A DNA stretch of 64,000 nucleotides. It comes from UBA4421 sp028228615. Its GTDB lineage: Bacteria > Pseudomonadota > Gammaproteobacteria > Pseudomonadales > Azotimanducaceae. Location of the stretch: the NCBI GenBank assembly GCA_028228615.1, contig JAOJBS010000010.1, forward strand, positions 15,416 through 79,415, read 5' to 3'. The position numbers and the translations under genes are program-made. Positions 8,085 to 16,178 of this stretch are shown here, piece by piece (the stretch's first letter is position 1; each line of letters starts with the position of its first letter). Below the pieces are notes generated by a model. It saw only the letters and a program-made list of their open reading frames with translations. It was not told where the DNA came from and made no database searches.

Positions 8085-9578
8085 TTAAGCAAATGCATCG
8101 CGTCGATAACGCAGCATTTGTCCTGCACCCACACCGCTGTGCTGATCACCTTCTAGCGCAATTCGACCATTCACTACCACCATGTCGATGCCAGCAGGCG
8201 CTTCCATAGGTTCATCATAAGTCGCTCTATCAATTACCGTGTCCGGTTGAAACAAAACCAAATCTGCGTGATAACCCGATTTAATCTCACCTCGTTCTAA
8301 CATACCGAATGTGCGGGCAGATAATGAGGTCATACGTCTCACGGCCTCAGGCAAACTGAGCACCCCGCGTTCACGCACATAGTGACCTAACACCCTTGGG
8401 AATGTGCCAAACAACCTTGGGTGAGGCTTACCACGAAGATCTGGAATACCGTCACTGCCTACCATCATGTCTGCATGAGCGAGGTTAGTTTCCACATCGT
8501 TCTCGTCGATAATGAAGTGAATACAAAGCGTGCGATCCCCGTTAGGCGCGGTCAAAATCTTTTTTACCAACTCGGTTAAGCTGATTGCTTCCTCTTTTGC
8601 TATGTCGATCAACATTCGGCCTTCGTATTGCCGAAATGCTTTACAGCTGGCAATACGCACGACCGACGCAAAATCTTCATTCACTCGCTGCAAATCAAAG
8701 TACTCAATCATACGACCACTACCAGCGGTGTAGGGGTATACGTCTAAGGTTACGCGCTGCCCTTGAGACAAGGCCTCATCTACGCGAGCTAACGAGGCCT
8801 TAACTTTGCCCCAGTTTGGTTTGCCCGCAGATTTATGATGGGAGATATGCAGGTGTACATCGCTGGCCTTAGCAATGGCTAGGCTTTCTTCTACCGCTTC
8901 TATCAACTTATCGCCTTCATTGCGCATATGCGTGGTGTATAGCGCATCAAACGGTGCAGCCATTTTGGCTAGCTCAATGACCTCGGCCGTTTCACTGTAG
9001 CGACCGGGGCGATAAATAAGACCGCTAGAAAAACCACAAGCCCCCTGCGCTAGCGCATGGCTTACATGTTCTTGCATCAAGGCAATTTCAGTATCCGTTG
9101 GCGCACGTTTTTCTCCGCCCATGACCAGGGAGCGCACTGTGTTGTGACCTACTAACATCATGTTGTTAATAGCGGGTCCTCGCTCTAAAGCCGCGCCAAA
9201 GTAACCGTCAAGATCGGTAAACTGGCCCTCTAGCCCGGCAAGAATGCCGCCACTTGCGGCAACGGAATCTTGTGTTGGGTCTGCGGGAATGGCGGAGAAA
9301 CCGCAGTTACCACTAACCACTGTGGTCACACCTTGGGCAAGTTTAAACTCCATACCCGGATGGCGAAAAAAAGCGCCGTCATCATGCGCGTGAGTATCAA
9401 TGAGTCCTGGCGCAAGTGTTGCGCCAGCTGCGTCTATTTCTCGGCCATTGGATGCCAACCCTTGCGTGACATTTCCCACTTCATTAATGCGTCCACTGCT
9501 GACACTGACATCGCCGGCAAATGCAGGCACGCCGGTACCGTCCAAAATATTTACATTGCGAAAAATTAACTCGTTCAT
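8085..9578 (-). CDS. N-acyl-D-amino-acid deacylase-type amidohydrolase
   Basis: The 497-aa amidohydrolase has the D-aminoacylase layout: an N-terminal beta-sandwich strand (DGTGVPAFAGDVSV), metal motif GLIDTHAHDDGAFF, the Cys-containing loop VVSGNCGFSAIP that bridges or replaces the carboxylated-Lys ligand in D-aminoacylases, later HISHHKSAG, and a C-terminal strand set. It should hydrolyse N-acyl-D-amino acids or related amides using Zn2+. It lies 55 bp downstream of the GMC oxidoreductase on the same strand, suggesting one transcript. Exact substrate specificity is not readable. Confidence 0.85.
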   Translation of the reverse strand: MNELIFRNVNILDGTGVPAFAGDVSVSSGRINEVGNVTQGLASNGREIDAAGATLAPGLIDTHAHDDGAFFRHPGMEFKLAQGVTTVVSGNCGFSAIPADPTQDSVAASGGILAGLEGQFTDLDGYFGAALERGPAINNMMLVGHNTVRSLVMGGEKRAPTDTEIALMQEHVSHALAQGACGFSSGLIYRPGRYSETAEVIELAKMAAPFDALYTTHMRNEGDKLIEAVEESLAIAKASDVHLHISHHKSAGKPNWGKVKASLARVDEALSQGQRVTLDVYPYTAGSGRMIEYFDLQRVNEDFASVVRIASCKAFRQYEGRMLIDIAKEEAISLTELVKKILTAPNGDRTLCIHFIIDENDVETNLAHADMMVGSDGIPDLRGKPHPRLFGTFPRVLGHYVRERGVLSLPEAVRRMTSLSARTFGMLERGEIKSGYHADLVLFQPDTVIDRATYDEPMEAPAGIDMVVVNGRIALEGDQHSGVGAGQMLRYRRDAFA

Positions 9579-9633
9579 TGTTTTACCTATAACTTTTTCT
9601 GTTAGTTCTTATATCTATTTAGCTCAATGCTGA

Positions 9634-11187
9634 TCAAAGCCCATAGTCGCTTTTGTTAGTTCTTATCCACTCGCCTATTTGCTCACCAATCATGAAACAG
9701 GTGAGATTAGTATTGGCTCTAGGCACGCTGGGCATAATTGAAGCGTCTGCGACGACTAACTGAGTCACTTTGTGGCACCGGCCTTTGTGATCGACCACTG
9801 CCATTGCGTCTTTTGTTAGCCCCATCTTCGCGGTACCGCATGGGTGGTATCCAGACCCAGAGAACTTACGGCATAAATTTTCCAAGTCCACTTGAGCAAC
9901 GCCACGGTTTAGATCGGGAAAAGTCACTGACTTAACCATCTCGGCCAGAGCGCCGGTTTGCGTAAATGCCAAAGTATCGCGCACACATTCAGCCAACCGG
10001 CTGGCATCTCGCGGATCCTCACAAAAACGGTTTTCAATGCCAGGCGCTTGCTTAGGGTTTGCGGAGCTAAAGGTCAGCCGCCCTCGCCCATATTGATACT
10101 CTAATACCGGCGCTAACATAAACATGGGCGCGCCATCCGAGCGTCCCGCAAAACTGATTTGCTCAATCTGTAGATCATTGCGCTTTTTTCCATCTTGAGC
10201 GGTGTAACGTAAAATGGTTTGAATAATGGGTTGATCAAAATCAATGAGTGAGGCGTCGTTCACTTCACAAATCACCCCCAACGCTGGGTGGTCAGATAAA
10301 TTCTCGCCAACACCTGGCATATCCGCGACAAGCTCTACGCCCAAACTTTCTACCAGTGATTTAGCACCTATACCTGAGCGAACGAGTATTGCAGGTGACA
10401 TCAGCGCGCCCGCAGACAGCACAACAAGATTAGCTTTAATTACTCTTACCTCGCCCGCCGAATTCTCAACTTCGACACCGCAACAACGACCATTCTCAGT
10501 GATTAGACGACGCGTTAGGGTGTCGGCTAGGACATCTAAGTTGGGGCGGATTCTGGCTGAGGCGAGATAACCTACCGCCGCTGATATACGCAGCCTGCCC
10601 AGCTTGTTCATGGGATGTGGCCCTGCTCCATAGCCGTCAGGGTCATTAGCGTCGGCGCAATAGGGGTAGCCCAACTCTTCAGCCGAATCTAAAAACGCCT
10701 GCTGTTGTTTGACCATTTCAGCAGGCGGATATCTGCGAATAGTTATTGGGCCACTGTCGCCATGGTAAGACGCATCGGGAAAATCTAAATCACGCTCAAG
10801 GCGCTTAAACCCTGGCAATACCTCTTGCCAAGTCCAGCCGGGATTACCTTGAGCTGCCCACTCATCGTAATCCTCAGGCATACCCCGTAACGCAATAGTA
10901 GTGTTCACTGCAGATGAGCCGCCAACAACCCTACCGCGAGGAAAACGATCTTTACGACCGTTTGTTGGTTCATAAACAAAACCCCAGTCATGATCTGAAT
11001 AGGAATTGTTGTGGGAGTTTACCAAGTCATCTGGCGTATCTTGCAGCCGCTCGTAGTCTGGCCCGGCTTCAACTAATGCAACATGTAAATTGGGGTCTTC
11101 AGAAACCCGCGCTGCGATTGCACAGCCACTGCTGCCTGCACCGATAATCAGTACATCGTAATTATCGACTTGTTGACGATATCCCAC
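9634..11187 (-). CDS. GMC-family FAD-dependent oxidoreductase
   Basis: The 517-aa flavoprotein has an N-terminal dinucleotide-binding fold (VLIIGAGSSGCAIAARVSED), GMC signature 1 (RGRVVGGSSAVNTTI), signature 2 near VVLSAGALMSPAILVRSGIG, and the C-terminal catalytic His region SGYHPCGTAKMG. It should oxidise an alcohol with FAD; choline dehydrogenase and other alcohol dehydrogenases share this fold. The start is GTG with GGGAGG upstream. It precedes the D-aminoacylase gene and may feed or follow that reaction. It differs from the second GMC enzyme at 56445-58049 in many positions, so it probably has another substrate. Confidence 0.88.
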   Translation of the reverse strand: MGYRQQVDNYDVLIIGAGSSGCAIAARVSEDPNLHVALVEAGPDYERLQDTPDDLVNSHNNSYSDHDWGFVYEPTNGRKDRFPRGRVVGGSSAVNTTIALRGMPEDYDEWAAQGNPGWTWQEVLPGFKRLERDLDFPDASYHGDSGPITIRRYPPAEMVKQQQAFLDSAEELGYPYCADANDPDGYGAGPHPMNKLGRLRISAAVGYLASARIRPNLDVLADTLTRRLITENGRCCGVEVENSAGEVRVIKANLVVLSAGALMSPAILVRSGIGAKSLVESLGVELVADMPGVGENLSDHPALGVICEVNDASLIDFDQPIIQTILRYTAQDGKKRNDLQIEQISFAGRSDGAPMFMLAPVLEYQYGRGRLTFSSANPKQAPGIENRFCEDPRDASRLAECVRDTLAFTQTGALAEMVKSVTFPDLNRGVAQVDLENLCRKFSGSGYHPCGTAKMGLTKDAMAVVDHKGRCHKVTQLVVADASIMPSVPRANTNLTCFMIGEQIGEWIRTNKSDYGL

Positions 11188-11320
11188 TTCACAACCTCCC
11201 TAGACTTAACCTTGCACGACCCTAATGATCATTAAACCAACTGGGTCTCACTGATGCTAGGCTACTATCTAGTTCGATGCCAAGGGTAAAAATTGGCTGA
11301 GTTAATGCGGGAGAATCTGG

Positions 11321-12043
11321 GTGATCGCAGAAAAAGACATTACTGCTTTAATTTTGTGCGGCGGCGCAGCCACGCGCATGGGCGGTATAGATAAACCGCT
11401 ACAAGTGACGAAGAAAGCCGGTCTTGTGTTGCCAATGCTAGACCACGTTATCGCAACCCTCCCCGCCAATGCTCCCCTAATTATCAGTGCCAACCGCAGC
11501 CTTGACGCCTACGCCCTGCGTGGGTCTGTAATTACCGACGGCGAGCAAAAAGGCTCTGGGCCATTGCTGGGCGTTTTAGCAGGCCTGCGCAACGCACAAA
11601 CCGAATGGCTACTTGTATGTCCGGGAGATATGCCCTACCTAGAACAAGGCTGGCATGAGGCCATTCGCCAGTTTTCGGAAAAAGGCGCTGAAAAGAGTGC
11701 TGAAAAGAGCGCTGAACACACTGTGAGCAAAAGCGATAGCCACACAGACGATAAAGCTAAAGAGCATGTTAAAAAGCAAGGCACGGAGAGGGTCAAAGAG
11801 AGGAGCAAAGACAAGCATAGTGAGCCAGATAGCGTTGTCGTTCACGACGGCACGCGCCTACAACCCTTGCTATGCCTGATACGCACGTCTCGCGCAGATG
11901 ACTTGCAGGCTTATTTGCAGTCTGGAGAATTCAGTGTGCACAGGTGGCATGCTTCTCTTCGCAGCATCACTATTAGCTATAAAGACACAGGACAATTTTT
12001 GAACATTAATACCTTTGCGGAATTACAAGAGAGCCGCGACTAG
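11321..12043 (+). CDS. mobA: Molybdenum cofactor guanylyltransferase MobA with charged insertion
   Basis: The 240-aa protein should transfer GMP from GTP to molybdopterin, making the MGD cofactor. The nucleotidyltransferase signature LILCGGAATRMGGIDKP is at residues 10-26, the Mg2+-binding Asp lies in CPGDMPYL, and the C-terminal RLQPLLCLI matches the family. Between the Asp motif and the RLQP strand there is an approximately 45-residue Lys/Glu/Ser-rich segment absent from ordinary MobA, beginning with repeated EKSA units encoded by a 12-bp tandem repeat (11678-11713). GTG with GGGAGA upstream is the start. It stands alone, without moaA/moeA neighbours. Confidence 0.88.
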   Translation: MIAEKDITALILCGGAATRMGGIDKPLQVTKKAGLVLPMLDHVIATLPANAPLIISANRSLDAYALRGSVITDGEQKGSGPLLGVLAGLRNAQTEWLLVCPGDMPYLEQGWHEAIRQFSEKGAEKSAEKSAEHTVSKSDSHTDDKAKEHVKKQGTERVKERSKDKHSEPDSVVVHDGTRLQPLLCLIRTSRADDLQAYLQSGEFSVHRWHASLRSITISYKDTGQFLNINTFAELQESRD

Positions 12044-12057
12044 GCAGCCTGCGCTAT

Positions 12058-12438
12058 TCAGCAGGTAGTAAGCGATGGATTAGGAAAGGTGTCTATGTAT
12101 TCTTCACCGGCACGAGGCGCAACACAGTCAAAATCTTTTTCGATAAGAATTTGCAAACCATTTACACTAAGCGGCTGGTCGCCGCCAAGGCCCACGTCGG
12201 CGGACTGACTCCACTGCGCAGCAAGATCAGCGGGAACTTTAACGACCAACTGGTGCTGGCCCTGCTCTAGGGCCATACCAGCGCTCACGCTATCGCCCTC
12301 AACAGACATTACGTAGCGCATCACAGAGCCGTCCGGAAAAGACGTAGATTCGATAACACTGCGCCCCTCGCCAATCATCTGAGTCTCGCTCATCGTGAGC
12401 CGAAGTCGAAGACTGTCGCCGAGCATGCGCAATTTCAT
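12058..12438 (-). CDS. Small conserved-type protein downstream of bfr (DUF7009-like)
   Basis: The 126-aa protein has the N-terminal pattern MKLRMLGDSLRLRLTMSE, which I recall from a small family of uncharacterised proteins called DUF7009; that recognition is tentative. The rest is beta-rich (FPDGSVMRYVMSVEG, QHQLVVKVPADLA) and ends with acidic and Cys-containing segments. No signal peptide or membrane segment is present. It starts 9 bp after the bacterioferritin stop codon on the same strand, so it is probably co-expressed with iron storage, but no function can be assigned. Confidence 0.6.
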   Translation of the reverse strand: MKLRMLGDSLRLRLTMSETQMIGEGRSVIESTSFPDGSVMRYVMSVEGDSVSAGMALEQGQHQLVVKVPADLAAQWSQSADVGLGGDQPLSVNGLQILIEKDFDCVAPRAGEEYIDTFPNPSLTTC

Positions 12439-12447
12439 CTCGTTATT

Positions 12448-12924
12448 TCACTCTGTACCGATTTGTGACTGGATATAGTTTTCTATGCCGGTTTTTTCAA
12501 TCAACCAAAGCTGTGTTTCTAGATAGTCCACATGCTCCTCCTCAGATTCCAGAATGTCTTTAAATAACTTTCGCGACACATAGTCGCCACAACGCTCACA
12601 GTGGGCAACCCCTTCGCGCAAATCTGGGAGCGCGATCATTTCCAGAGCGAGATCGCATTCCAGCATTTCTTTTACATTTTGTCCGATCATCAGTTTGCCA
12701 AGTTCTTGAAGATTCGGCAGCCCTTCTAAAAACAGAATGCGTTCCATGAGCATGTCCGCATGCTTCATTTCATCAATAGATTCTCCCATCTCATACTTGG
12801 CTAAACGCTTTAGCCCCCAGTCATCGAGCATTTTGGAGTGCAGAAAATACTGGTTGATGGCAGTTAGCTCGTTTTTCAGAACCTTGTTAAGCAGAACTAT
12901 TGTTTTTGGATCAAGAGTTTTCAT
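12448..12924 (-). CDS. bfr: Bacterioferritin
   Basis: This 158-aa haem-containing ferritin subunit should form 24-mers that store iron. The ferroxidase ligands are readable as Glu19, Glu52, His55, Glu95, Glu128 and His131, and Met53 is in the position of the inter-subunit haem ligand. The length equals the family norm. A DUF7009-like gene follows at 9 bp. Divergently, 213 bp away, lies bfd, whose ferredoxin reduces and mobilises bacterioferritin iron. Two Fur-box-like sites occupy the shared intergenic region, suggesting iron-responsive control. Confidence 0.96.
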   Translation of the reverse strand: MKTLDPKTIVLLNKVLKNELTAINQYFLHSKMLDDWGLKRLAKYEMGESIDEMKHADMLMERILFLEGLPNLQELGKLMIGQNVKEMLECDLALEMIALPDLREGVAHCERCGDYVSRKLFKDILESEEEHVDYLETQLWLIEKTGIENYIQSQIGTE

Positions 12925-13011
12925 TTCTCAAGTCTCGTATTTGGATGAGCGGCCAGAATGCATCAAGCCATCCGCAAAAGCAACAAAATACCCGCTAAGT
13001 TATTGATTTAT

Positions 13012-13027
13012 AACGATAATCAATCGC
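13012..13027. promoter_or_regulatory. Fur-box-like site 1 (bfr/bfd intergenic)
   Basis: AACGATAATCAATCGC matches 12 of 16 positions of the central part of the 19-bp Fur consensus (AATGATAATCATTATC). It lies about 88 bp upstream of the bfr start, in the divergent bfr/bfd promoter region. The assignment is by eye only. Confidence 0.5.
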
Positions 13028-13084
13028 ATTGGCGAAAGTTTCTTATGTAGCAATAAGATCACTATTAAAAAACGTATTGCAAAC

Positions 13085-13103
13085 GAGAATGATTACCACT
13101 TAG
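13085..13103. promoter_or_regulatory. Fur-box-like site 2 upstream of bfd
   Basis: GAGAATGATTACCACTTAG matches about 12 of 19 positions of the Fur consensus GATAATGATAATCATTATC. It ends 34 bp before the preferred bfd start, where it could repress bfd under iron-replete conditions, as known for enterobacterial and pseudomonad bfd genes. Confidence 0.5.
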
Positions 13104-13137
13104 AATAGCATCTTGAGTTCAGCCAATGGATTTTTTT

Positions 13138-13368
13138 ATGTTCGTGTGCATTTGCAACGCAGTCTCAGATCAACAAATAGCCGATGCGGTTAAAGCTGGC
13201 GCACGTGATATTGAAGACGTTCAAGAGATTTTGATGGTCAGCACCGCTTGCGGCACATGCAGACAAACTGCTGAAGCGGTCATCGCCAACACGCTTTTGG
13301 AGACCGCTGCAGGACGCAGCAGACCAATGCATGCCAATGACATTGCAAACTTAGTTTACGCCGCTTAA
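13138..13368 (+). CDS. bfd: Bacterioferritin-associated ferredoxin
   Basis: This [2Fe-2S] protein of 76 aa from the chosen start begins MFVCICNAVSD and has the Bfd/BFD-like domain cysteines: C-x-C at the N-terminus and C-x-x-C in STACGTCRQTAE. Bfd delivers electrons to bacterioferritin haem so that stored Fe3+ is released as Fe2+. An in-frame ATG 12 nt upstream (13126) is possible, and neither has a strong ribosome site; the canonical N-terminus favours 13138. It is divergent from bfr with Fur-box-like sites between. A C-terminal tail after the fold is short and polar. Confidence 0.92.
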   Translation: MFVCICNAVSDQQIADAVKAGARDIEDVQEILMVSTACGTCRQTAEAVIANTLLETAAGRSRPMHANDIANLVYAA

Positions 13369-13437
13369 AGCAACCCCTGCCCTAATCCCACTAAGGCCTC
13401 ACTTCAGCCAATACGTACAACCTGAGCAAAAATCTGC

Positions 13438-13480
13438 TTATTTAGGCACAGCGCCCTAGCCACTCAGTGCCTATAAATAA
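13438..13480. terminator. Hairpin between convergent bfd and MaoC genes
   Basis: Arms TTATTTAGGCAC (13438-13449) and GTGCCTATAAATAA (13467-13480) pair over 12 bp with a 2-nt bulge. The A/T-rich outer stem gives U-rich ends on both strands, consistent with a bidirectional terminator between the convergent genes. Confidence 0.6.
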
Positions 13481-13527
13481 TGAAAACCCTTGAGGCGATG
13501 ACACTCGACTCTGCCTGGGTTGCCTGT

Positions 13528-14046
13528 TTAGTACTCAATCTGATCATCCACTGCATGGCCGGTTTCGGGAATCAGCATAGAACGCTCAAAACTGATGATC
13601 TGATTGCCATGTTGGTTTTTACCAACCGTTTCTACTGTGACAATGCCCTGATGCGGCCTGCTACCGGACAGACGTTTCCTCAAAACCTTGGATTCCGCAT
13701 AAATCGTATCGCCAATAAATACCGGCCCCGTTAAACGCACTTTATCCCACCCCAGATTTGCGATGGTTTTTTGCGAGATGTCTGAAACACTCATACCAGT
13801 AACGATGGAAATAGTAAGACAGGAATTCACCAACACTTGGCCGAATTCAGTTTTTTCACCATAGGCCTTATCAAAATGCAGTGGGTGTTGGTTCATGGTA
13901 AGCAGAGTAAACCAAGTGTTGTCCGACTCGGTTATGCTGCGGCCAGGCCGGTGCTCATAGACATCACCCACGACAAAATCCTCTAAGTACCTGCCATAGG
14001 ACTCTCGGTACCGTTGTTCTCCCACTTGTTTCGCTTTAGCAACCAC
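13528..14046 (-). CDS. MaoC-family (R)-hydratase-like protein
   Basis: The 172-aa single hot-dog protein has the MaoC/hydratase-2 motif: ITESDNTWFTLLTMNQHPLH contains the catalytic Asp and His separated as in enoyl-CoA hydratase 2, followed by GQVLVNSCLTISIVTGM. It probably hydrates or dehydrates an acyl-CoA thioester. The frame is open to 14085, but GTG at 14046 has a perfect AAGGAG ribosome site at 7-nt spacing and is preferred. It is divergent from the selenoprotein gene (165 bp between starts). The C-terminus includes strand VETVGKNQHGNQIISFERSM. Confidence 0.85.
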   Translation of the reverse strand: MVAKAKQVGEQRYRESYGRYLEDFVVGDVYEHRPGRSITESDNTWFTLLTMNQHPLHFDKAYGEKTEFGQVLVNSCLTISIVTGMSVSDISQKTIANLGWDKVRLTGPVFIGDTIYAESKVLRKRLSGSRPHQGIVTVETVGKNQHGNQIISFERSMLIPETGHAVDDQIEY

Positions 14047-14210
14047 GCACTTTCTCCTTTTTACGTTCTCAGCAGTCTGCCGCATCTGCTGCTGGCGTTA
14101 AAGCTATAGCGACGAGCCAAGATTAAATTTCCCGCCACCACGCCACTCACCTCGCCTCTGAAGAATTATTGTTTATTGCTCACACGCGTCACTTCTATTA
14201 ACGTGCATAC

Positions 14211-15134
14211 ATGAATAAAACCGAGCCAATTGATTATATAGCACGTACTAAAGCCCAATATGCTGCCTTGGATTACCCAGCGTATAGGTGGGTTGAGAAC
14301 ACTGACGCCGTGCCTTGGAGCTCGCTAAAGAAGCCTTTGAGTCAATGCAAAGTGGCCCTGATTTGCTCTGGCGGTATTTATAAAAAAGGGCAAATTGCCT
14401 TTCACTATGAAGACGACATCAGTTTTCGCATCATTGCATCTGATACCGCGCAAAGCGACTTGAGAATCACCCACTTTGCCTACGACATGACCTCGGCGCG
14501 CAATGATCCGAATGTAGTGTTTCCAACTCAGGGGCTGAAGGCATTGGCTGATGAGGGCGCAATTGGCGAGCTTGCGACAGACGCCTATACGTTTATGGGA
14601 GGGATCTACTCCAGCCGCAAAGTCAGCAGCCAACTGGCCCCAGAACTCGCTAATCGAGTCATTAAAGACGAGGTAGATGTTGTTGTCCTTGTACCGGTCT
14701 GACCCGTGTGCCATCAGTCCGTGGGACTGATTGCTAGACACCTCGAAAACCTTGGCATCTCAACCGTTACGTTGAGCAGTGCACGTTCAATCACTCAATC
14801 TGTAAATCCACCGCGAGCTGTGTATTTAGATTATCCGCTAGGCCAAACTGCTGGCCGTGAAGGTGATTTAGCTGAACAGAAGTACGTTATGCAGCAAGCC
14901 CTTTTGGCGGTGCAAGAGATGACTGAACCTGGCTCAATCAAAGATCTAGCGTTGCGCTGGGCTGAAGATGATTCATGGAAAGACGGCGTAATGCGCCCCA
15001 AAACCCCGGGCAACTCAGACTCTGGAGATGACCGCTTGGGTCGCGAACCTACACCCCAGTATCAGTACCCTGAGGATGCAGACGTTGCCGACCCCAATTG
15101 TTCCAGCTGTGTATTCTTGAACCCAGGCAGCTAA
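14211..15134 (+). CDS. GrdB/PrdB-family selenoprotein with in-frame UGA selenocysteine
   Basis: Reading through an in-frame TGA (14700-14702, codon 164) joins two ORFs into one 307-aa protein of the glycine/sarcosine/betaine/D-proline reductase selenoprotein B family. The N-terminal part has PIDYIARTKAQYAALDYP and VALICSGGIYKKGQIAFH. The junction reads VVVLVPV-Sec-PVCHQSVGL, a Sec-x-x-Cys motif directly in the family's redox centre. The C-terminal part has YLDYPLGQTAGREGDLAEQK. Homology is continuous across the UGA, and a SECIS-like hairpin follows it. The gene is monocistronic. This isolated GrdB-like type (no grdA/C/D or prdA nearby) is probably an uncharacterised reductase; the substrate is unknown. 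No sel genes are in the window. Standard gene callers would split it at the UGA. Confidence 0.87.
14713..14731 (+). promoter_or_regulatory. Bacterial SECIS element for Sec insertion
   Basis: Ten nt after the UGA, ATCAGTCC (14713-14720) and GGACTGAT (14724-14731) form a perfect 8-bp stem with apical loop GUG. Spacing from the UGA to the helix (10 nt here versus 11 in E. coli fdhF) and a GU-containing loop fit the bacterial SECIS model recognised by SelB. Confidence 0.85.
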
Positions 15135-15170
15135 CATCAAGTAGCCGCCAGCCTCTAAACAAAAGTTGGC

Positions 15171-16094
15171 TTAGACTTTGCCCTGCTCGCTGTTTAACGG
15201 GTCTGACGACTCTGACGAACCGGTTAAATCGCTCCAAGAAACCTGCGAAATCACCATACCGCATAGCATCAATGCGCAACCGAAAAGCTCTCGTTGGGAG
15301 AGCACCTCGTCAAGCAACAACGCCCCGCCAACGGCACCGAATACAGCCTCCAAGCTAAGAATAATCGCCGCATGAGAAGGCTTGGCATTTTTCTGCGCAA
15401 TGACCTGCAAGGTATAGGCAACGCCAACCGTAATTATACCAGCGTAAACAAGCACACCCGACGCGCCGACTACCGCGTCAACAGTTGTCACCTCTAGTAA
15501 TGCAGATACGCAAAGCGCCAAAACGGCGCAAATAAGAAACTGCCCAAATGCCAAAAGCAGCGCTGGCGCACGCTTTATAAAGTGATCAATTGCCATTATG
15601 TGAGCGGCCCAAAATACTGCACCCAGCAATTGCAGGCCGTCGCCGTAACCCATACTCAGGCCATCTTTTACACTCAGTAGATACAATCCTACTGCTGCCA
15701 AAAAACAACCTAACCATGTGTTCAAGCCAGTTTGATATTTTAGAATCAAACCCAAAATCGGCACGATCACCATGTAAGTGCCGGTAATAAAACCCGCATT
15801 AGATGCAGTGGTATATAACAATCCCACTTGCTGTAGTGAACCTGCGGTAAAAAGTATAACGCCAAGCACACCACTGCCTAACCACAGAGAACGGCTATCG
15901 GATACATCGAAGGGTGTCCGCTTGTGCATAAAATAAATCACGGGGATCAGGCTGGCTGCGCCCAATAAAAAGCGCAGGCCAATAAAGGCGTAAGGCCCTA
16001 AATAACTCATACCCATCACTTGAGCGACAAATCCAAAGCCCCAAATCCCTGCGGTTATTAGAAGCAATAAATTTGCGATGGCACCTTTGCTCAT
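15171..16094 (-). CDS. DMT-superfamily (EamA) transporter
   Basis: This inner-membrane protein is about 307 aa from ATG at 16094, with ten hydrophobic segments arranged as two EamA repeats. Repeat 1 includes AGIWGFGFVAQVMGMSYLGP, and repeat 2 ends with AAIILSLEAVFGAVGGALLL, the conserved C-terminal EamA signature. Members export or import amino acids, metabolites or nucleosides; no substrate can be assigned. A TTG four codons upstream (16106) is an alternative start. It is convergent with the selenoprotein gene, whose stop lies 36 bp away. Confidence 0.88.
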   Translation of the reverse strand: MSKGAIANLLLLITAGIWGFGFVAQVMGMSYLGPYAFIGLRFLLGAASLIPVIYFMHKRTPFDVSDSRSLWLGSGVLGVILFTAGSLQQVGLLYTTASNAGFITGTYMVIVPILGLILKYQTGLNTWLGCFLAAVGLYLLSVKDGLSMGYGDGLQLLGAVFWAAHIMAIDHFIKRAPALLLAFGQFLICAVLALCVSALLEVTTVDAVVGASGVLVYAGIITVGVAYTLQVIAQKNAKPSHAAIILSLEAVFGAVGGALLLDEVLSQRELFGCALMLCGMVISQVSWSDLTGSSESSDPLNSEQGKV

Positions 16095-16178
16095 AACCAA
16101 ATCCAATAATTTATAAATGAATAGCCGTCCACTGGGCGGTGTTAGCGACCAGTGATGTTCAACAAAGAATTAGCAACA

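Noticed and set aside
7932..8156. 74-codon ORF after the MutS-family gene
   Set aside because: It overlaps both convergent neighbours and has no ribosome site or family.
14706..15134. Separate downstream gene starting with GTG after the UGA
   Set aside because: It has no ribosome site and is the exact in-frame continuation of the selenoprotein family domain, so it is not an independent CDS.
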